Source of the DNA: Edaphobacter lichenicola
GTDB lineage: Bacteria > Acidobacteriota > Terriglobia > Terriglobales > Acidobacteriaceae
DNA length: 64,000 nucleotides
Assembly: GCF_025264645.1 (NCBI RefSeq)
Contig: NZ_CP073696.1
Coordinates: forward strand, 3,348,001 to 3,412,000
Direction of reading: 5' to 3'
The translations under genes and the position numbers were made by a program. Below, piece by piece: positions 6,961 through 16,135 of this stretch; the first letter of the stretch is position 1; each line of letters begins with the position of its first letter. Below the pieces are notes generated by a model that did not search any database, was not told the DNA's origin, and was given only the letters and a program-made list of their open reading frames with translations.

Positions 6961-7418
6961 TTTAACACCCCTTCGGGTTTGCGAGACAAATCAATGTGTG
7001 TGTGAACGGTCAAAACCGGCGTTGCTCAAGTCTGTCTGGAAATGCGAACTTCTTGAGTTCGGCTGTCTTTGTAGACCAGCGATGCGCGGACTCCATTATG
7101 GCCAGGAGCTTGTCTCCACAAACAGGCCGGATACATTTGCGCAGACCAACCCACCCACGACAACGATTCTGCTTGCAATCTCGCGGCGGACCATACAATT
7201 TCCATGGCCTGCTTTTCGCCCAGGCGAAGAGCTGAGTTGACAGCTAGATCGTCCAGCGCAATGGGCCGTACTCGCAAGGAAGTGTCCGTCGTGATTGTTG
7301 TCGCTGAGTGCCTTGGCGATCTGCACTAGAGATTTGTCAATCATCAAATCGCAGCGCTTCAAAGAGGCCTTTAGACTTTTTCGTTTCTATGGCAACTTGC
7401 AATTCCGAAAGTCCCTGT
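6961..7418. other. No convincing gene; right flank of the IS110 element
   Basis: This should contain the right end of the insertion sequence, but no terminal repeat or boundary can be fixed. Several overlapping short frames on both strands (for example minus-strand frames across 7026-7362) show no recognisable domain and shift into one another, as in decayed coding DNA. Confidence 0.4.
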
Positions 7419-7844
7419 TTATTGGAGTTGTTCTGAGATTCCGCCCCAGTCCTCCGGGAGAATGTCAGATACGGATTGTGAAAACGTCCAGGAATGGCCT
7501 GCAAGATCCTCGGCAACGTACTGCCGCTCTCCGTAAGGATGGGTACCTGGTTCTTGGGTAATTTTCGCGCCGTGCTCTCTTGCGTGATTGCAGTGTGCAT
7601 CTGCGTCGTCGATGCGGACGGTGACCGAATGGCCGAGGCCGACAGCACCGCCGATCTCATGCGGGCGAAGCTCTCTTGCGATAATCGCGCCTTCTCCGAC
7701 GTTGAGCTGCACGCGGTGCGTGTCGACTCGCAGGCGGACTGTAAAGGCGAACGCCTGGCACAGCCAAGCCGCTGCCTCATTCGCATTTAGGTAAGCGAGA
7801 ACCGGGATTACCGTGGCGCGAGGTATTGATCGATTCCAAATCAT
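7419..7844 (-). CDS. VOC (glyoxalase/bleomycin-resistance) family protein
   Basis: Small metal-dependent-fold protein of about 141 residues with the two beta-alpha-beta-beta-beta modules of the vicinal oxygen chelate superfamily. The first half contains PVLAYLNANEAAAWL and the second GHSVTVRIDDADAH and GERQYVAEDLAGHSWTF, close to PhnB/glyoxalase-like proteins. The ATG at 7844 lies 7 bases after GGGAG and replaces an in-frame TTG two codons earlier. The substrate is not predictable. It stands alone between the IS110 flank and a secreted hydrolase. Confidence 0.85.
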   Translation of the reverse strand: MIWNRSIPRATVIPVLAYLNANEAAAWLCQAFAFTVRLRVDTHRVQLNVGEGAIIARELRPHEIGGAVGLGHSVTVRIDDADAHCNHAREHGAKITQEPGTHPYGERQYVAEDLAGHSWTFSQSVSDILPEDWGGISEQLQ

Positions 7845-8162
7845 CTGCAAACTCCCAATAGCGTCAGGCTAGGCTTTGAGGCGACTATAGCAGCGTCATC
7901 CTACCCAACCCCATAACAGCCCATCCATAGCCTTCTCAGAATCGACGTGCAAGTCAACCTTTTCCCGGCCATTCCCAGGTCGGTTCAATTGTTGAGAACA
8001 GGCCAAAGCACTCATTGAGAAATTGGTAATGGGGCGATCGATAAGCCCCGAAAATCGCGGGTTTCTCAAGGCTTGCTAAAAAGGGGCGTCCGAAACTAGA
8101 CTCGCGTGTGAGAGCTTTGGCTGAATCAGAGCTGGACATTAGTTTCATGAGAGGCCCGTGTG
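7845..8162. other. Intergenic region without recognised features
   Basis: Divergent promoter region for the VOC and secreted-hydrolase genes. A 64-codon minus-strand frame (7954-8148) has no ribosome-binding site or recognised domain. No clear promoter, operator or RNA fold was found. Confidence 0.3.
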
Positions 8163-10235
8163 ATGGCTAAGAATGCAGCTCGAGTCTTTTTGGGTCTCGC
8201 CTATTGCCTGCTTGTTAGCCTGAGTTCTGCCTCCGCTGAGGTTAAGGCGGTCGTCATTACGAGCCGTTTGCCGTGGCTCGACGGCAAGCCCGTAGGATCG
8301 GTGGGTGCATACGAAAAGCTGCAGGGGCACATCACATACACCATCGATCCAAAGGCAAAGGGAAATGAACGTATTGCTGATATTACGCTTGCACCTCGAG
8401 ATGCACATGGAATGGTTGAGTTCACGGCTGACTTCGTTGTTGTGCGTCCCGTAGACCCGGCCAAGGCCCGGTCTACGGTCTTTCTTGAAATTCTAAATCG
8501 GGGCAAGAGCAATGTCAGCCGATATTTATTTCAGTCAGATCGCAAGACCCCGTTCAGGGTTGAGACGCTGGACGGGGTGAAGCTGCGCGATGCGTTTTTG
8601 TTCGAGCGGGGTTTTACGGTTGCGTGGGTGGGATGGCAATTCGACCTGCCCAAAGGAACGATTCGTGTAGATGTACCTGCGGTACCGGCGCCGGGGTTGG
8701 TGCGGGAGGCTATTGCACCGGACGCGAAGGAACTTGCGAGTGGAATACATTCGTTAAAGGAATCGTATTGCGCCGCCGATGCGGAACAGGCTGCCGCGAC
8801 GCTTTCGGTGAAGGCGAGCTTCGCTGGGCCGGCGCAGCTCTTGTTACGTAGTTCCTGGTCTTTCGCGCACCGGGATGATGGGAAAGCGGTACCGGATGCC
8901 TGTTCGATTTTGTTGCCGGGCGGGATCAAACCGGGAAAGGAGTATGAGGCTGTATATCAAGGTGCGCCTTCACCCGTCGCTGGACTTGGATTAGCCGCAG
9001 TTCGCGATTTTGTTTCGTATTTGAAGTTTGGTGGCGTGCCGTCTGCGCTGCGCGAAAGCCCTCAGACGGAACAGCACGTTTTGGGGTATGGATATTCCCA
9101 AAGTGCTCGTTTTTTAAGACAATACCTGTACCAAGGATTCAATGCGGATGAGCACGGTCGGCAGGCGTTCGATGCGATGTTTATTGCAAGCGCGGGCGGG
9201 GGACGAGGAAGTTTTAACCAACGATACGCGATGCCGGGGGAGGCCGGTAATTCTGTCATGTCTGACCTGAGGCCAGTTGATCTATTTCCTTTCACGGACG
9301 GAGATGACACGGACCCTTTCACGGGAAAGCGCGATGGCTTATTGGATGAGGCAAAGAAGTCGAAGACAGTACCTAAGATCTTCTATACGTATAGTTCGAG
9401 CGAATATTGGGCGCGGGTAGGTTCGCTGGCCTACACGACCGTAGATGGGAAGCGTGAGCTACCAATCGATGGCCATGCGCGGCTTTACTTCTTCGCGGGA
9501 GTGCCGCACGCGCATGGAATTTTTCCAGTAGACAAGATAGGGCTCACACCAGGTCAGACGTATGAGAACTATGGGAATTTCGCCAGTTCCTGGTGGGCGT
9601 TTCGGGCGCTGGTTCTGGATCTGGACGCGTGGATGGTGAGCGGTGAAGAGCCGCCACCGTCCGTGTATCCGCGTCCTGGGCATGACCTCGTTGCGCGGGA
9701 GCAGGTTCGATTCCCGAAGATACCGGGTTTGGAGTTCCCCTCGTACACGCCACAGAACTGGCGAATGGATTTTGGGAAGGAGTTTGCAGTGTCGGGTGTG
9801 CCCACGATCGAGCCTCCCAAACTCGGTCCGGAGTATCCGGTTCTGGTGCCTCAGGTCGATGAGGATGGCAACGACAGGGGCGGGATCGCTCTACCTTTTG
9901 TGGCGGTGCCGTTGGGAACATTCACTGGTTGGAACTATGAACTACCGAAGCTTGAGTCATTTCATTATTTGGCCGGGCTGATTGGTAGCTTCCAACAGTT
10001 TGCATGCACCAAAGCTGATCGAGACCGGAGTGGCGATCCTCGACTTTCGATTGCGGAGCGATATGCCGATCGCGCAGACTACCTAGCCAAAGTGCATGCG
10101 GCTTCGCTCGCCCTAGTTGGAAGAAAGCTCTTGCTTGCCGAGGATTTGGGCGCTATTGAGAAGGAGAGTGAAGGCTTCTGGGATGGGCTTACCGTCGACG
10201 ATCAACCACACAACCGAAACAAAAAGCTCCAGTAA
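8163..10235 (+). CDS. Exported alpha/beta-hydrolase domain protein (Abhydrolase_10-like)
   Basis: About 690 residues with an N-terminal signal peptide (hydrophobic core FLGLAYCLLVSL, cleavage near ASA-EV). The mature part resembles the large alpha/beta hydrolases of soil bacteria. It has an N-terminal beta-rich region, then GYGYSQSARFLRQYL at about residue 310 with the predicted nucleophile Ser, and a conserved HAHG motif near residue 440 (FAGVPHAHG) as candidate catalytic His region. The ATG at 8163 follows GAGAGG; a GTG immediately before it is less likely. Substrate unknown, perhaps a plant- or lipid-derived ester. Monocistronic. Confidence 0.8.
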   Translation: MAKNAARVFLGLAYCLLVSLSSASAEVKAVVITSRLPWLDGKPVGSVGAYEKLQGHITYTIDPKAKGNERIADITLAPRDAHGMVEFTADFVVVRPVDPAKARSTVFLEILNRGKSNVSRYLFQSDRKTPFRVETLDGVKLRDAFLFERGFTVAWVGWQFDLPKGTIRVDVPAVPAPGLVREAIAPDAKELASGIHSLKESYCAADAEQAAATLSVKASFAGPAQLLLRSSWSFAHRDDGKAVPDACSILLPGGIKPGKEYEAVYQGAPSPVAGLGLAAVRDFVSYLKFGGVPSALRESPQTEQHVLGYGYSQSARFLRQYLYQGFNADEHGRQAFDAMFIASAGGGRGSFNQRYAMPGEAGNSVMSDLRPVDLFPFTDGDDTDPFTGKRDGLLDEAKKSKTVPKIFYTYSSSEYWARVGSLAYTTVDGKRELPIDGHARLYFFAGVPHAHGIFPVDKIGLTPGQTYENYGNFASSWWAFRALVLDLDAWMVSGEEPPPSVYPRPGHDLVAREQVRFPKIPGLEFPSYTPQNWRMDFGKEFAVSGVPTIEPPKLGPEYPVLVPQVDEDGNDRGGIALPFVAVPLGTFTGWNYELPKLESFHYLAGLIGSFQQFACTKADRDRSGDPRLSIAERYADRADYLAKVHAASLALVGRKLLLAEDLGAIEKESEGFWDGLTVDDQPHNRNKKLQ

Positions 10236-10531
10236 AAAGAGTTGGATCTCGGCTTTCGGTCGTTTTCTTTCCGGGTCCTATAACGGCATCTTCCTTCTCT
10301 CAGATCGCTGAGGGTAGTGCGAGTTCTCGGGACTATCTGGGGGCTCGATGAGTGCATTGGCGATAATGCTCTCATTGACAAGACTGTGGCGAGCGAATGC
10401 GTTAGTTATCTGTCCGGCAAGTTGCTTCTATGACATCTCAGCTCCACGATCGTAAGCAATATCGACCAAGTATTGGCTTTTCTCGACATCAAGGAGGACT
10501 TCGAATTTGCCGCGTTCGTGATGGGGCCCCC

Positions 10532-12742
10532 TCAGTGTCCATGCCAGTCAAGCGCGTATATCTCCTGGGTTCCAACATCTCGCAGCACCAAAGGGTCGCC
10601 ATCGGGCGTCAACGAAAATGCGATACCTGCGAGCCGTCCTGCGAGTCCAATACCCTTCAGACTGGCAACCTCCTTGACCTGCCGGTCGCTTAGGCGGACT
10701 CGCATAATGGCCGGGTCGTCTCCCTGCCGCACGAAGAACAAATACAAACCATCCCTCGACCACGTTGGAAAGCCACCGCCGGTCGCGATCTGCTCCCATT
10801 TCCGGCTCTTGAAGTCGTAAAGCATCAGGTCGCGCCCATTCGCTCCCCATGCTGCGGCGTGAGTTCCGTCTGGCGACCACGCACCCGCGAACATTCCCTT
10901 AGAACCCGGCAGAGTTTCTACTGTCTGGGTCTTGACGTTTAGAACATGAATGCCGATTACTGATGGGTCCGGCACGAAAAACGGGAAATCACTGTACATC
11001 AGGGACATTCCGTCGGGAGACCAGTTGGTCGACATCTGATTCCCGCCTGCAGGCTGGGCCGGTCTTGCCTCCCCGCCCTCGCCGGAGATCACATAAGCCT
11101 GCGGCTTTTGACCGCCCTTATATCCGTAGAAGACGATCTGGTTAGCGTCTGGCGACCAGAATGGAACCATCACCTGCAACGGAGGAGATGTCAACTGGAG
11201 CCGATCACTACCATCCGTCCGGCAACGCCAAAGCGAGCCGCCCGGAAAGTCCACATAGGCGAGCCATTCTCCGTCCCGCGAGATGTCGATAAAGTCGGCT
11301 GAAATACCACGCAGAGGTGGGGATCCATAAGGCACAAACTGCTTCGTTCGGGAATCGAAGCGTTCCATTTCACTTCGCAACTGCTGGCCGATAACGAACA
11401 GCTTCCTTCCATCAGGACTTAGCACGGGAGCCAGAGAGCTGAGCTGGCCGCCGGTCAGTTGCACGGGTTCATTCACGTCTTTGTCGACCCACTTCATTGC
11501 GCTGGGTAACAGGCTCGGTTGAGACGGCATCGACCAGATCTCTGACCGGCCAAGTCGCCTCGTTTGGAAGACAAAATCCCTCCCATCGGGAGTCCAGCTT
11601 CCGCAACATACGTCCATTGGGCCGTCCTTGGAGTTCCATCCCTTCAGCAACCTGCGCAAGCCGTGTCCGTCGGCCCCTATCTCCCACAGCGCAAGCGAAG
11701 CAGAACGCAGGTCGAAGACCGATAACCTGATCAGCTTTCCGTCGGGTGACCACCGAGGCATCCACCCCGGCCCAGACAAAGTAGATATCTTCTTCGCCCC
11801 GGTTCCGTCCCCGTTCGCCACGTAGAGGTCAGCTCCCTGTAGATAGGCCAGCAATTCCCCATTTGGTGACCAGGATGCGTCGCGCCCTTTGACACCATTC
11901 AGCTGCCGCGCCGCACCACCAGGCACTGAAAGTGCCCACAGCGTCGAAAACGGTGACGGGTTGACGCCGTCCGAAACCAGCATCTCCGATCGGCTTCGCG
12001 CCAGATCCAGAAGTTGCGGTTGACTGATACCCAAAGGGATTCTGGCTGTTTCTCCGCCATGAACCGATACCTCAGCCAACTGTAGGGCGTCGGTCGAACC
12101 TTCAGTGAAGTAGACGTTCACCCCATCGGTAAACAAGGCGGCATCGGGGCCACCCTCTGCAATCATGTGTCCGCGTTTCACCAGGCCATCATGGGTGATC
12201 TGAACATAGCCTGACATCATCGGCCGAGAAAGTGCGACTCGCCATGTCCACAGACCAAGAAGCAAGAGAGCTATGCAAACACATGCCGCCAGACCCGTAA
12301 CCAGGCGGTAGATTCGACTTCGAGACTGCGTCGGCGAGGATGCCTCAATCTCTCGATCGGCAAAAGCGCCTTCGGCCGCAAGCGTTGGCTGGAATCCTTG
12401 CGAAGAAATGCCCAGTCTATCCAAATCGACCACCGGAACCGCGAGTCGGTAGCCGCGCTTTGGAAGCGTTTGAATGTAGTCTCCGCCGCTTGAAGTTTTC
12501 CCCAACTCCTTTCGCAGGAGAGAGATATTTTGAGTTAAGTTTCCCTCCTCAACAAAGGTCTCGGGCCAAACTAGTTTCATCAGCGTCTGCTTACTAACCA
12601 TTTCCCCATGGCGCTCCACCAACACGGCAAGTATAGAGATGGCCTTGGGTGGCAATCCGACCAGCCGATTGTCACGAGACAAAGTGCCCTGCTCTGGATC
12701 GAGCTCAAAGTCGCCAAAACCGTATAAACATCGATTTAGCAA
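10532..12742 (-). CDS. Winged-helix transmembrane regulator with TolB/PD40 propeller (CadC-like)
   Basis: About 736 residues. An OmpR-type winged helix occupies residues 5-100 (LPPKAISILAVLVERHGEMV, VEEGNLTQNISLLRKELG, TLPKRGYRL). One membrane segment follows at about 160-180 (GLAACVCIALLLLGLWTW). The rest is a periplasmic PD40/TolB-like beta-propeller with repeated W/SPDG motifs. This is the one-component layout of CadC, with sensor outside and DNA-binding domain inside, and is strongly expanded in Acidobacteria. The frame opens with GTG at 12751, but GGGAG lies 8 bases before a TTG at 12742, so that start is preferred. Its signal and targets are unknown. Confidence 0.85.
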   Translation of the reverse strand: MLNRCLYGFGDFELDPEQGTLSRDNRLVGLPPKAISILAVLVERHGEMVSKQTLMKLVWPETFVEEGNLTQNISLLRKELGKTSSGGDYIQTLPKRGYRLAVPVVDLDRLGISSQGFQPTLAAEGAFADREIEASSPTQSRSRIYRLVTGLAACVCIALLLLGLWTWRVALSRPMMSGYVQITHDGLVKRGHMIAEGGPDAALFTDGVNVYFTEGSTDALQLAEVSVHGGETARIPLGISQPQLLDLARSRSEMLVSDGVNPSPFSTLWALSVPGGAARQLNGVKGRDASWSPNGELLAYLQGADLYVANGDGTGAKKISTLSGPGWMPRWSPDGKLIRLSVFDLRSASLALWEIGADGHGLRRLLKGWNSKDGPMDVCCGSWTPDGRDFVFQTRRLGRSEIWSMPSQPSLLPSAMKWVDKDVNEPVQLTGGQLSSLAPVLSPDGRKLFVIGQQLRSEMERFDSRTKQFVPYGSPPLRGISADFIDISRDGEWLAYVDFPGGSLWRCRTDGSDRLQLTSPPLQVMVPFWSPDANQIVFYGYKGGQKPQAYVISGEGGEARPAQPAGGNQMSTNWSPDGMSLMYSDFPFFVPDPSVIGIHVLNVKTQTVETLPGSKGMFAGAWSPDGTHAAAWGANGRDLMLYDFKSRKWEQIATGGGFPTWSRDGLYLFFVRQGDDPAIMRVRLSDRQVKEVASLKGIGLAGRLAGIAFSLTPDGDPLVLRDVGTQEIYALDWHGH

Positions 12743-12884
12743 GGCATTCACTCCCTTGAGAAAAAACTGAGGATTTCTTGAGCGTTCGCGTGAGGACTAA
12801 GCGCACCTCTCTCTCTTAATGTAGCTCCTGTTCAGAACAGGCAGTTTGACGCATCCCGGAATGTCCGGAGATTGGAGCCGCCGC

Positions 12885-13713
12885 ATGACACCCACCGCAC
12901 TCGCCAAGGATGCGCTCGACCCGGGTCGCCGGTCGTCGTTTCCCGAATCTTCGCTTGTGGAAACAGTAGATAACAAATCGGAGACTCTAGCCGAAATTCT
13001 CTCCCGTAAGCGTCGCGACCACCGCTTCTTTTTAGTCCTGGCGACGCTCGCCGCCATCACGATCTTCTCGGGATTTTCAGCGACCTACTACCTCAAGCCA
13101 CTCCGAGGTCTCGTACCTCGTCCGGCAAGCTCGCAGCTGCCGATGGTGATCCATTTGCACGGAGCAGTCTTCACTCTCTACGTTCTTTTTTACCTCTTCC
13201 AGACCGCGCTAATCTCGCGAGGCCAACGTGCTCTGCACATGACGCTGGGGTGGGTTTCGATCGCACTGATTCCCGCGATGGTGGTACTGGGAACGATGGC
13301 GGCATTCCGGGGTGCCAGCGTGGGCCACATGCAGAACTGGCCCGACCTCGAATCTGCAGCCATGGTGAACGTGATGTCAGTATTTGTATTTGCAGTTATC
13401 GCCCGTCGGTATCTTGGTGCGAAAAAAGCCCGAAGCCCACAAACGGCTCATGTCTCTCTCCTTCATGACGCTTCTGCCGCCCGCCCTTGCTCGTCCGACA
13501 CTGGCATCGCTCCTGGGACCTGCGGGAGTGGTTGCTGCCATCTTCGCCTTCATTCTCGCAGGATCAGTCTATGACCTGGTCACGCGCCGCCGCATTCATC
13601 CCGCATATATCTTGGGCGTCATATTTTTCATCATTGCCGGCCCACCTGTCCGCCTGGCAATTGGCGCCACACCTGCCTGGCACCACTTTGTTCACTGGGC
13701 AATCCGTCAGTGA
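12885..13713 (+). pseudogene. Multi-histidine membrane protein, frameshifted
   Basis: Paralogue of the two intact genes at 15328 and 16136. The first frame gives membrane segments and HLHGAVFTLYVLFYLF. After the A6 run at 13422-13427 the homology continues in the +1 frame (KPEAHKRLMSLSF, then IHPAYILG and WHHFVHWAIR to 13713). Removing one A restores a single frame of about 275 residues. The start is the ATG at 12885, preceded by GGAG. Either the gene is broken, it relies on slippage in the A6 run, or the base is a sequencing error. Confidence 0.75.
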
Positions 13714-13821
13714 AACCGGGGATTGCCAAACATTGAGATCGACCATAATCATCCACCTTCACAGCTCGCAGTCAAATTGGCCGGGCACCATTAGCCTCAC
13801 TTTGCAGAAAGGCGCCTCAAT

Positions 13822-14973
13822 ATGAAATTTCTTTCCAGCCGTTTGTTACTGATGTTGAGACTCAAGAACACAGCACCGTTTGTCCACGTCCCGTCATTCG
13901 CGATTATCTTGATGACACTCGCAAGCAATGTGGTTTCCATCTGTGCTTTCGGCCAGATCGCGCCGCTATTGCCAGAAGTCCGGGAAGGCGACTACGTCAC
14001 TAAAGATTTCCACTTCAAAGACGGGGAAGTCCTGCCGGAGCTTCGGATACACTACCGCCTGCTCGGACAGCCTCACCGCAACCCGAACGGGCATGTAGAC
14101 AATGCCGTGCTTCTGCTGCATATGACAGGCCCGGATGGTGCGGTCTTTCTAAGTCCGCCGTTTGGTGGCGTGCTGTTCGTCCCGGGCGGCGTGCTCGACG
14201 CCTCAAAATATTTCCTCATTCTTCCCGACGGCATTGGGCACGGCAAGTCTTCGAAACCAAGCGATGGCCTGCATAGCCACTTTCCAAAATATGACTACGA
14301 TGACATGGTCGCCGCCGAGCACATGCTTGTGACCGATGGCCTCCAAGTCGACCATCTGCGGCTCATCTTGGGAGCGTCAATGGGATGCATGCACACCTGG
14401 ATGTGGGGAGAGAACTACCCTGGAGCAGCTGATGCTCTGGCCGCGCTCGCCTGTATGCCAGCTCAGATAGCCGGAAAAAATCGGGCGTGGCGCTACATGA
14501 TCATCAAGGCCATTACAGATGATCCGGGCTATATGCAAGGCGATTATAAAACGGAGCCTGCATCGTTGCGGACTGCCGCAGACCTAATGGTGATGCTGGA
14601 CATCACTCCCTTGAAAGTGCTCAAACAGTGCCAGAGCCGAGACGCCGCCGACAAGTGTACCGAAGACTACTGGTCTTGGGCAGCGAAAAACTTTGATGCA
14701 AACGACCTACTTTACGCCATCAATGCGTCGAGAAACTACGATCCATCGGCAGATCTCGAGAAGATACATGTTCCATTGACCGCCATCGATTCTGCCGATG
14801 ACGCTCTCTACCCACCTGACGTGAATGTGTTGCCCACGCAGATCAAACGCGTTCAGAAAGGAAAGTTCGTAATGCTGCCGGCCTCCAGATTCACAAGAGG
14901 CGAGGGTACCGACATGTTGGCCGCACTGTGGTCGAACTACCTGGCAGAGTTACTCGATCGTTCCCAGCCTTAG
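13822..14973 (+). CDS. MetX-like alpha/beta hydrolase lacking the catalytic histidine
   Basis: A 383-residue protein with a hydrophobic N-terminus (export signal or anchor) and the fold of homoserine O-acetyltransferase-like hydrolases. The nucleophile elbow GASMGC has Ser186, and a candidate Asp lies in IDSADDALYP. In relatives the C-terminal motif reads G-H-G-T; here it is RGEGTD, with Glu361 and Asp364 where histidines are expected. The catalytic triad therefore looks incomplete and the protein may be inactive or altered. It follows the frameshifted membrane-protein gene by about 110 bp, and two intact paralogues of that gene lie downstream. Confidence 0.8.
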   Translation: MKFLSSRLLLMLRLKNTAPFVHVPSFAIILMTLASNVVSICAFGQIAPLLPEVREGDYVTKDFHFKDGEVLPELRIHYRLLGQPHRNPNGHVDNAVLLLHMTGPDGAVFLSPPFGGVLFVPGGVLDASKYFLILPDGIGHGKSSKPSDGLHSHFPKYDYDDMVAAEHMLVTDGLQVDHLRLILGASMGCMHTWMWGENYPGAADALAALACMPAQIAGKNRAWRYMIIKAITDDPGYMQGDYKTEPASLRTAADLMVMLDITPLKVLKQCQSRDAADKCTEDYWSWAAKNFDANDLLYAINASRNYDPSADLEKIHVPLTAIDSADDALYPPDVNVLPTQIKRVQKGKFVMLPASRFTRGEGTDMLAALWSNYLAELLDRSQP

Positions 14974-15327
14974 AGCGGGGAGAGAAGTCGCGGGCAGTTT
15001 CTCAACTAGCCATGTATTGGTCTGCGGCATGGTTAGATTCATGAGCAGAAAAGATGCTTCATGGCCACGACACTCAATTAGCAACGCCAGAGTTGCAAAT
15101 ACTGAGTTATTGGAACAGCTGATCTGACCGAAATGGCAGGGAAGACGTTCACAAGGCGCTACTTGTTCAACTGGTGATGTCAGATCAATGCACGTTTACA
15201 ACCCGAAAACGGCTCGAAACGCGCATCGGCGATTTCGCGCCTGTTTAGGCGCTCAGGTGTCCGATGTCGTATTTTTACTATCTCGTCAGTCTTTGCCGCA
15301 CTTAGTCTCATGAACAAGGCGAGAGTG
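14974..15327. other. Intergenic region, nothing recognised
   Basis: About 350 bases between the MetX-like gene and the membrane-protein pair. It presumably holds the promoter of the pair. No terminator hairpin with a T-run, palindrome or small ORF with a good ribosome-binding site was found. Confidence 0.3.
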
Positions 15328-16089
15328 ATGAGCACAGTACTTCAGCAGACGACAACGGACTCGAAGACAAAGAGCTCCGTGGGGCGTTGGTTTTTCACCG
15401 GCATGTCGTTGGCGATGCTCACAGTGGCCGTCGCGGCGTTCATACCATCGATTGCACATCCCGCTGGACGTCGCGCGCCGGTGTCGCTGCTCGTCGCCAC
15501 ACATGGAGCGGTGTTCTTTGCGTGGCTGTTGATCTTTCTCGTCCAGAGCAGGTTGGTTGCGACCCAGCATATTGCATGGCACCGAAGGCTAGGAGTGGCC
15601 TCGATCTTCGTCTTCGCACTGATGGTTCCGTTGGCCTACGCAACGACGATCGCGATGGTTCGGCGCGGCATCGATCTGAGCGGCGATCTTAGCCTCTCGA
15701 TTGGCAATGATGTAGTGCACCAGGCAGCCTTCCCGCTTTTCAACACGCTGATTTTCGCCGTGCTGGTCATCATGGCTGTGGCGTACCGGGGCAGGCCGGA
15801 GATTCATAAGCGGCTGATGCTCTTCGCCAATATCGAATTGATGCCGGCTCCACTGGCGCACTTCATCGGGCACTCTCCAGTGCTCGCACCGTTGCCCGGG
15901 GTCATTGTCATGATCCCTATTTCGATCTTCGTGTTTGCTGCCGTTGGGAGGGATCTCCTTGTAGCGCGGAGAATTCATCCGCTTACCTGGGGGTTGGCGA
16001 TCCTTCGGATGGTGTCGGGATTTTTCGAGGCCGGACCAATTGGTTCGAGCGTGGTCTGGCACCACCTGCTGGGCTGGCTCGCTAGATAG
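15328..16089 (+). CDS. Multi-histidine integral membrane protein (paralogue 1)
   Basis: About 253 residues with six to seven membrane segments. Conserved histidines sit in THGAVFFAW, AWHRRLGV, PEIHKRLML, RIHPL and VWHHLLGWLAR at the C-terminus. Such paired membrane histidines are reminiscent of heme- or quinone-binding membrane proteins or DUF2306-like families, but I cannot assign it. The ATG at 15328 is preferred over 15310 because AAGGCGAG precedes it. A paralogue follows 46 bp downstream, and a third, frameshifted copy lies at 12885. Confidence 0.75.
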   Translation: MSTVLQQTTTDSKTKSSVGRWFFTGMSLAMLTVAVAAFIPSIAHPAGRRAPVSLLVATHGAVFFAWLLIFLVQSRLVATQHIAWHRRLGVASIFVFALMVPLAYATTIAMVRRGIDLSGDLSLSIGNDVVHQAAFPLFNTLIFAVLVIMAVAYRGRPEIHKRLMLFANIELMPAPLAHFIGHSPVLAPLPGVIVMIPISIFVFAAVGRDLLVARRIHPLTWGLAILRMVSGFFEAGPIGSSVVWHHLLGWLAR

Positions 16090-16135
16090 ATAATGATTCG
16101 TCAGCGGCAGAGCAAAGGAGGGATAACAATCACTC

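Noticed and set aside
7026..7362. Minus-strand frames resembling a decayed enzyme gene
   Set aside because: Reading switches between frames with no recognisable domain; insufficient to call a pseudogene.
13415..13435. Programmed -1 frameshifting at A AAA AAG in the membrane-protein gene
   Set aside because: The zero frame reads GCG AAA AAA GCC, so the heptamer is out of register, and the shift needed to reach the downstream frame is +1.
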